Origin: Branchiostoma floridae
Lineage: Eukaryota > Chordata > Leptocardii > Amphioxiformes > Branchiostomatidae
Direction: 5' to 3'
Assembly (NCBI RefSeq): GCF_000003815.2
Contig: NW_023365758.1
Span: 99,980 to 163,979, forward strand
DNA: 64,000 nt
Positions 60,783 to 64,000 of this stretch are shown here, in pieces. The notes beneath the pieces were generated by a model. It did no database searches and had not been told where the DNA came from. It worked only from the letters and a program-made list of their open reading frames with translations. A program made the translations under genes and the position numbers. Each line of letters begins with the position of its first letter. Position 1 is the first letter of the stretch.

Positions 60783-62648
60783 ATGGACCAGAAAAACAGT
60801 GAGATTGCTATGGACCCCAGGAACCAGACAAACAGCAGCGACAAATCAGACACGGGGAAACAGAAGGATGAAAAGGGGAACATCCCATATGGGGAAAAGA
60901 TCGGAGAAGAATCTGACCATCCTAACCTACAGGGTCAACAAACAAAGCAGTTAGACAGGCTTCCGGTTAAACGCTTTGCGTGTACGAAATGTGATTATCG
61001 GGCAGCCACAAAAACTGAACTATTGAGGCACACGAGAAGACATACTGGTGAGAAACACTATAAGTGTGGAGAGTGCGGATACAGGACGGCCGATAAATCT
61101 GCCTTAACCGTGCACATGAGAAAACATACCGGTGAGAGACCCTATAAGTGTGACCAGTGCGACTATTCTGCTGCCGCGAAGGATACTTTAGACCAACACA
61201 TGACTACACACACCGGAGAAAAGCCCTACATGTGTGGAGAGTGTGGGTACAGGACGGCTGACAGGTCCCGCATATCTGTACATATGAGAACACATACAGG
61301 TGTGAAACCCTACAAGTGTGACCAGTGTGACTATTCTGCTGCACAAAAATCCAATTTAGACCAACATATGGCTAAGCACACCGGAGAAAAACCATACATG
61401 TGTGGGGAGTGTGGATACAGGACGGCTGTCAGATCTAACCTATCTGCACACATGAGAGTACATACAGGCGAGAAACCTTATAAGTGCGACATGTGCGACT
61501 ATTCTGCTGCAAAGAAAGACCATTTAGAGTCACACATGACCAAGCACACCGGCGAAAAACGCTTCATGTGTGTGGAGTGCGGATACAGAACTGCTCACAT
61601 GTCTTACTTAACCGTACACATGAGAACGCATACAGGTGCGAAACCTTACAAGTGTGACCAGTGCGACTATTCTGCTGCAGTGAAAAGCAGGTTAGACGTA
61701 CATATGGCTAAACACACCGGAGAAAAACCATACATGTGCGGAGAGTGCGGCTACTGTACGGCTCATAGGTCTTACTTAACCGTACACATGAGATCACATA
61801 CAGGTGACAAACCTTACAAGTGTGACCAGTGCGACTATTCTACTGCACAGAAATCAAATTTAGACCGACACATGGCTATACACACCGGAGAAAAACCCTA
61901 CATGTGTGGAGAGTGCGGATACAGGGTGGCTGACAAATATACCTTAACCGTACACATGAGAACACATACAGGTGTAAAACCCTATAAATGTGACCAGTGT
62001 GACTATTCTGCTACAACGAAATGCCACTTAGACCAACACATGGTTAGACACACCGGAGAAAAGCCCTTCATGTGTGGGGACTGCGGATACAGGGCGGCTT
62101 TCAAATCTAGCCTATCCAAACATATGAGAAAACATACAGGTGAGAAACCTTATAAATGTGACCAGTGCAACTTTTCTGCTGCACAGAAAGGAAATTTAGA
62201 CCAACACATGGCTAAACACACCGGAGAAAAACCCTACATGTGTGGGGAGTGTGGATACAGAACTGCTCACAAGCCTAACCTATCTCGACATATGATCAAA
62301 CATACAGGTGAAAAACCTTTCGTTTGTGGGGAGTGTGGATACAAAACGGCTGAGAAGTCTAATTTAACAATGCATATCAAAAGGCACAGGGGTGTGAAAG
62401 CTTACAAGTGTCACCAGTGCGACTATTATGCTGCAACGAAAGGCGATTTAGACCAACACATGGCTAAACACACCGGCGACAAGCCCTACCAGTGCGGAGA
62501 GTGTGGGTACAGAACTGCTCGCAGATCTAACCTAACCGTACATATGAGAAAACATACAGGCAAGAAACCTTACAAGTGTGACCAGTGTGACTATTCTGTC
62601 ACAGATAAGAGGTGTTTAAACAAACACATGGTCACACACGCCTCTTGA
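60783..62648 (+). CDS. ZF13: C2H2 zinc-finger protein, 20 fingers
   Basis: 621 residues from the exon-edge ATG, the longest member. N-terminal segment of the ZF12 subtype but with a deletion (MDQKNSEIAMDPRNQTNSSD). Twenty fingers, all with intact C-x2-C and H-x3-H ligands, from RFACTKCDYRAATKTELLRH to CDQCDYSVTDKRCLNKHMVT. Alternation of B (CGECGYRTA) and A (CDQCDYSA) holds from finger 2 to 16, and two B fingers (16 and 17) then adjoin. Two linkers lack the standard form (HRGVKA, HTGKKP). No disabling change is seen. A protein with this many fingers could read a long composite site, though usually only a subset contacts DNA. Confidence 0.9.
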   Translation: MDQKNSEIAMDPRNQTNSSDKSDTGKQKDEKGNIPYGEKIGEESDHPNLQGQQTKQLDRLPVKRFACTKCDYRAATKTELLRHTRRHTGEKHYKCGECGYRTADKSALTVHMRKHTGERPYKCDQCDYSAAAKDTLDQHMTTHTGEKPYMCGECGYRTADRSRISVHMRTHTGVKPYKCDQCDYSAAQKSNLDQHMAKHTGEKPYMCGECGYRTAVRSNLSAHMRVHTGEKPYKCDMCDYSAAKKDHLESHMTKHTGEKRFMCVECGYRTAHMSYLTVHMRTHTGAKPYKCDQCDYSAAVKSRLDVHMAKHTGEKPYMCGECGYCTAHRSYLTVHMRSHTGDKPYKCDQCDYSTAQKSNLDRHMAIHTGEKPYMCGECGYRVADKYTLTVHMRTHTGVKPYKCDQCDYSATTKCHLDQHMVRHTGEKPFMCGDCGYRAAFKSSLSKHMRKHTGEKPYKCDQCNFSAAQKGNLDQHMAKHTGEKPYMCGECGYRTAHKPNLSRHMIKHTGEKPFVCGECGYKTAEKSNLTMHIKRHRGVKAYKCHQCDYYAATKGDLDQHMAKHTGDKPYQCGECGYRTARRSNLTVHMRKHTGKKPYKCDQCDYSVTDKRCLNKHMVTHAS

Positions 62649-63464
62649 ACAACAACAGTTTGTCTCCTCCATGAACAAGTACGTTAGGCCTACACATGGT
62701 CAAACAGTCTCAGAAAGACGGAAGAAACGATGGGAAGACAACATGGAGAATGGACCGGGTAGAGTTAAGCAGAAGCCATAAGAGCGGCGGAGAACAGAGA
62801 CAGGTGGAGAATAGTGGATGGAGTCACGGTGCCCCAACGACCCATACAGGGGTCAATGGATAGGTTAACAAGTAAGCTATGCCTGCACATAGTCAAACAG
62901 ACCGCTGAGAAACCCTACATGTGAGCGGAACTTACATTTCCTAGTTGCGGCATCTAGAGACTGCACGGCCGTCTATCTACGTGCATTTTAAATAATCGTT
63001 GTTGTGCTCTGAAATGTGAGCTTTGCCGCTTCCTTTTCGTTCAGTCCCTACACCACCTGAACATAACTATTACTCTAGACTTTGTTACATGCAGTTGCTG
63101 TTTTGAACTGAGATAGTTCATGCCTCAAACGCATGCATTCAATAGTAAACGACATGATACTGCCGTAATAACAAATAGATGCTTCTATTCTGGGTGATAA
63201 TACTACTTTAACCCTTGTCCTGCTGAGCCCGTTTATATATGGGATGAACATATTTAACCCTAGTCATGCAGAGCTGTATTGTGACGAGTTTGGGGTATTT
63301 CTCATGTAGAAGTTGCATACCACTACAAAGCCTATTGAATGGAGGACTTAATGAAAACATCCGCTTTGGGAGGTTAAATTGGCCAAAGTTCATCCAACAG
63401 GATGCGGGTTAATAAGATGAATGTCAATAGAACACTGCAGTCATTGACTTGATGCCGATTTTTC
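62649..63464. other. ZF13 3' flank
   Basis: 62655-62960 shares pieces with the ZF5 3' flank (CCATGAACAAGTA, CCGCTGAGAAACCCTACATG) and contains an insertion at about 62705-62890 (GACGGAAGAAACGATGGGA, GAATAGTGGATGGAGTCACG, CCATACAGGGGTCAATGG) that resembles the end of another retroelement but is not identified. The rest is AT-rich without a gene. Confidence 0.45.
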
Positions 63465-64000
63465 ATACATCATATCAAACGTTGTTATATTATCTTCATT
63501 CCATGTATTAGAAGTAGTTGTAGCATTACTAGTAGAAGTATATTATGATGATTTACATTATCGTGATTTATATGATCGACATCTACAACATATCAAAAAT
63601 AAATAGAGTAAAATCAACTGTTTGTTCTAGACGTGCTGTTTAGCTATACACAATACAAATCATAGTTTAAATATCGATTGCCAAATAAATGACCGGCGGA
63701 GCAAATATCGGTATTACAGCGCAGGCGCAGATGGCCAACTCAAAAAGAAAGGTAGTCTTGGCAAAAGTGCCTGAAGATTTATTTTCTTGGAATATGTTAA
63801 GATTTTGGTGGTGCATATTACAGGTAAGGGTTTCTACCTCTATATTGTGTCGAAAAAAACAGACACTAATGACCATGGACATGTCCCGAACTCGAGACAG
63901 AAGTTTCACTTTCGGTACCCTTACCAAGTCGCTAGGGGGCAGGCCGAATTTTTTTTCCAATTATCCCCACCAAACCCTCCCCCCTACCAACTAGTTAAAA
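63465..64000 (+). repeat. Dispersed repeat copy 3 joined to the octamer-type repeat
   Basis: 63470-63870 matches 1645-2030. From about 63880 (CGAACTCGAGACAGAAG, GTCGCTAGGGGGCAGGCC) it matches the 3' part of the repeat at 38100-38210. The window ends inside it. A minus-strand frame across it (63667-63960) is judged repeat-derived. Confidence 0.6.

Noticed and set aside
63667-63960. Small membrane protein on the minus strand
   Set aside because: The segment recurs as a repeat at 1817-2030 and 13284-13400, where the frame is not preserved, so coding is unlikely.

Overview
The window looks like draft genomic sequence from a lancelet (amphioxus, Branchiostoma-like) or a close relative. This is inferred from a large head-to-tail array of intron-poor C2H2 zinc-finger genes, abundant CR1/Tx1/L2-like LINEs, a Penelope-like relic, tRNA-derived SINE sequence, many short inverted-repeat elements, and two exons that read as nucleoporin NUP205. 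It is eukaryotic: clear splice sites, no operons. Four N runs mark scaffold joins: three are exactly 100 N (arbitrary size) and one is 154 N.

The main content is a tandem cluster of 13 paralogous zinc-finger loci, all on the + strand, called ZF1 to ZF13 here. Each has the same layout: a roughly 170-bp promoter plus non-coding first exon (nuclear-receptor-like half-sites, a YY1-like GCCATTTTG, and a CCGGTAG/GTAAG splice donor), an intron of 0.5-1.9 kb containing a G-run and often TG-rich DNA, and one coding exon that starts at or within a few bases of the splice acceptor (AG/AAATGG). The protein has an acidic N-terminal segment of about 60-75 residues (no KRAB, SCAN or BTB seen) followed by 6-20 C2H2 fingers of two alternating types. 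Start positions (ATG): ZF1 3473, ZF2 7391, ZF3 11569, ZF4 14656 (pseudogene), ZF5 24168, ZF6 28083, ZF7 32119, ZF8 34120, ZF9 38692 (frameshifted), ZF10 42230, ZF11 51701, ZF12 55567, ZF13 60783. A further exon scrap lies at 50103-50200.

Between and inside the genes is a dense record of insertions. At 1-1640 (-) lies the 5' part of a CR1/L2-group LINE. At about 16.3-22.6 kb (-) lies a nearly complete Tx1/L1-like LINE with two intact ORFs and a tandemly repeated 5' region. At 44.65-49.91 kb lies a foldback-like element whose inverted arms are built from 120-bp and 75-bp repeats. Several LINE 3' fragments (5.3, 25.7, 30.5, 33.0, 43.9, 52.7, 53.4 and 57.8 kb), a Penelope-like fragment with a candidate hammerhead ribozyme (57.2-57.6 kb), a tRNA-headed SINE (58.8 kb) and several MITE-like elements complete the picture. 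Empty sites in paralogous flanks allow several insertions to be ordered in time.

Taken together the locus looks like a young, rapidly turning-over zinc-finger cluster with a shared cis-regulatory module. Recombination has occurred inside finger arrays (ZF8 is an internal duplication, ZF12 a chimera) and several members are decaying. By analogy with other tandem zinc-finger clusters, a role in sequence-specific repression, possibly of transposons, is plausible, but nothing in the sequence proves it.
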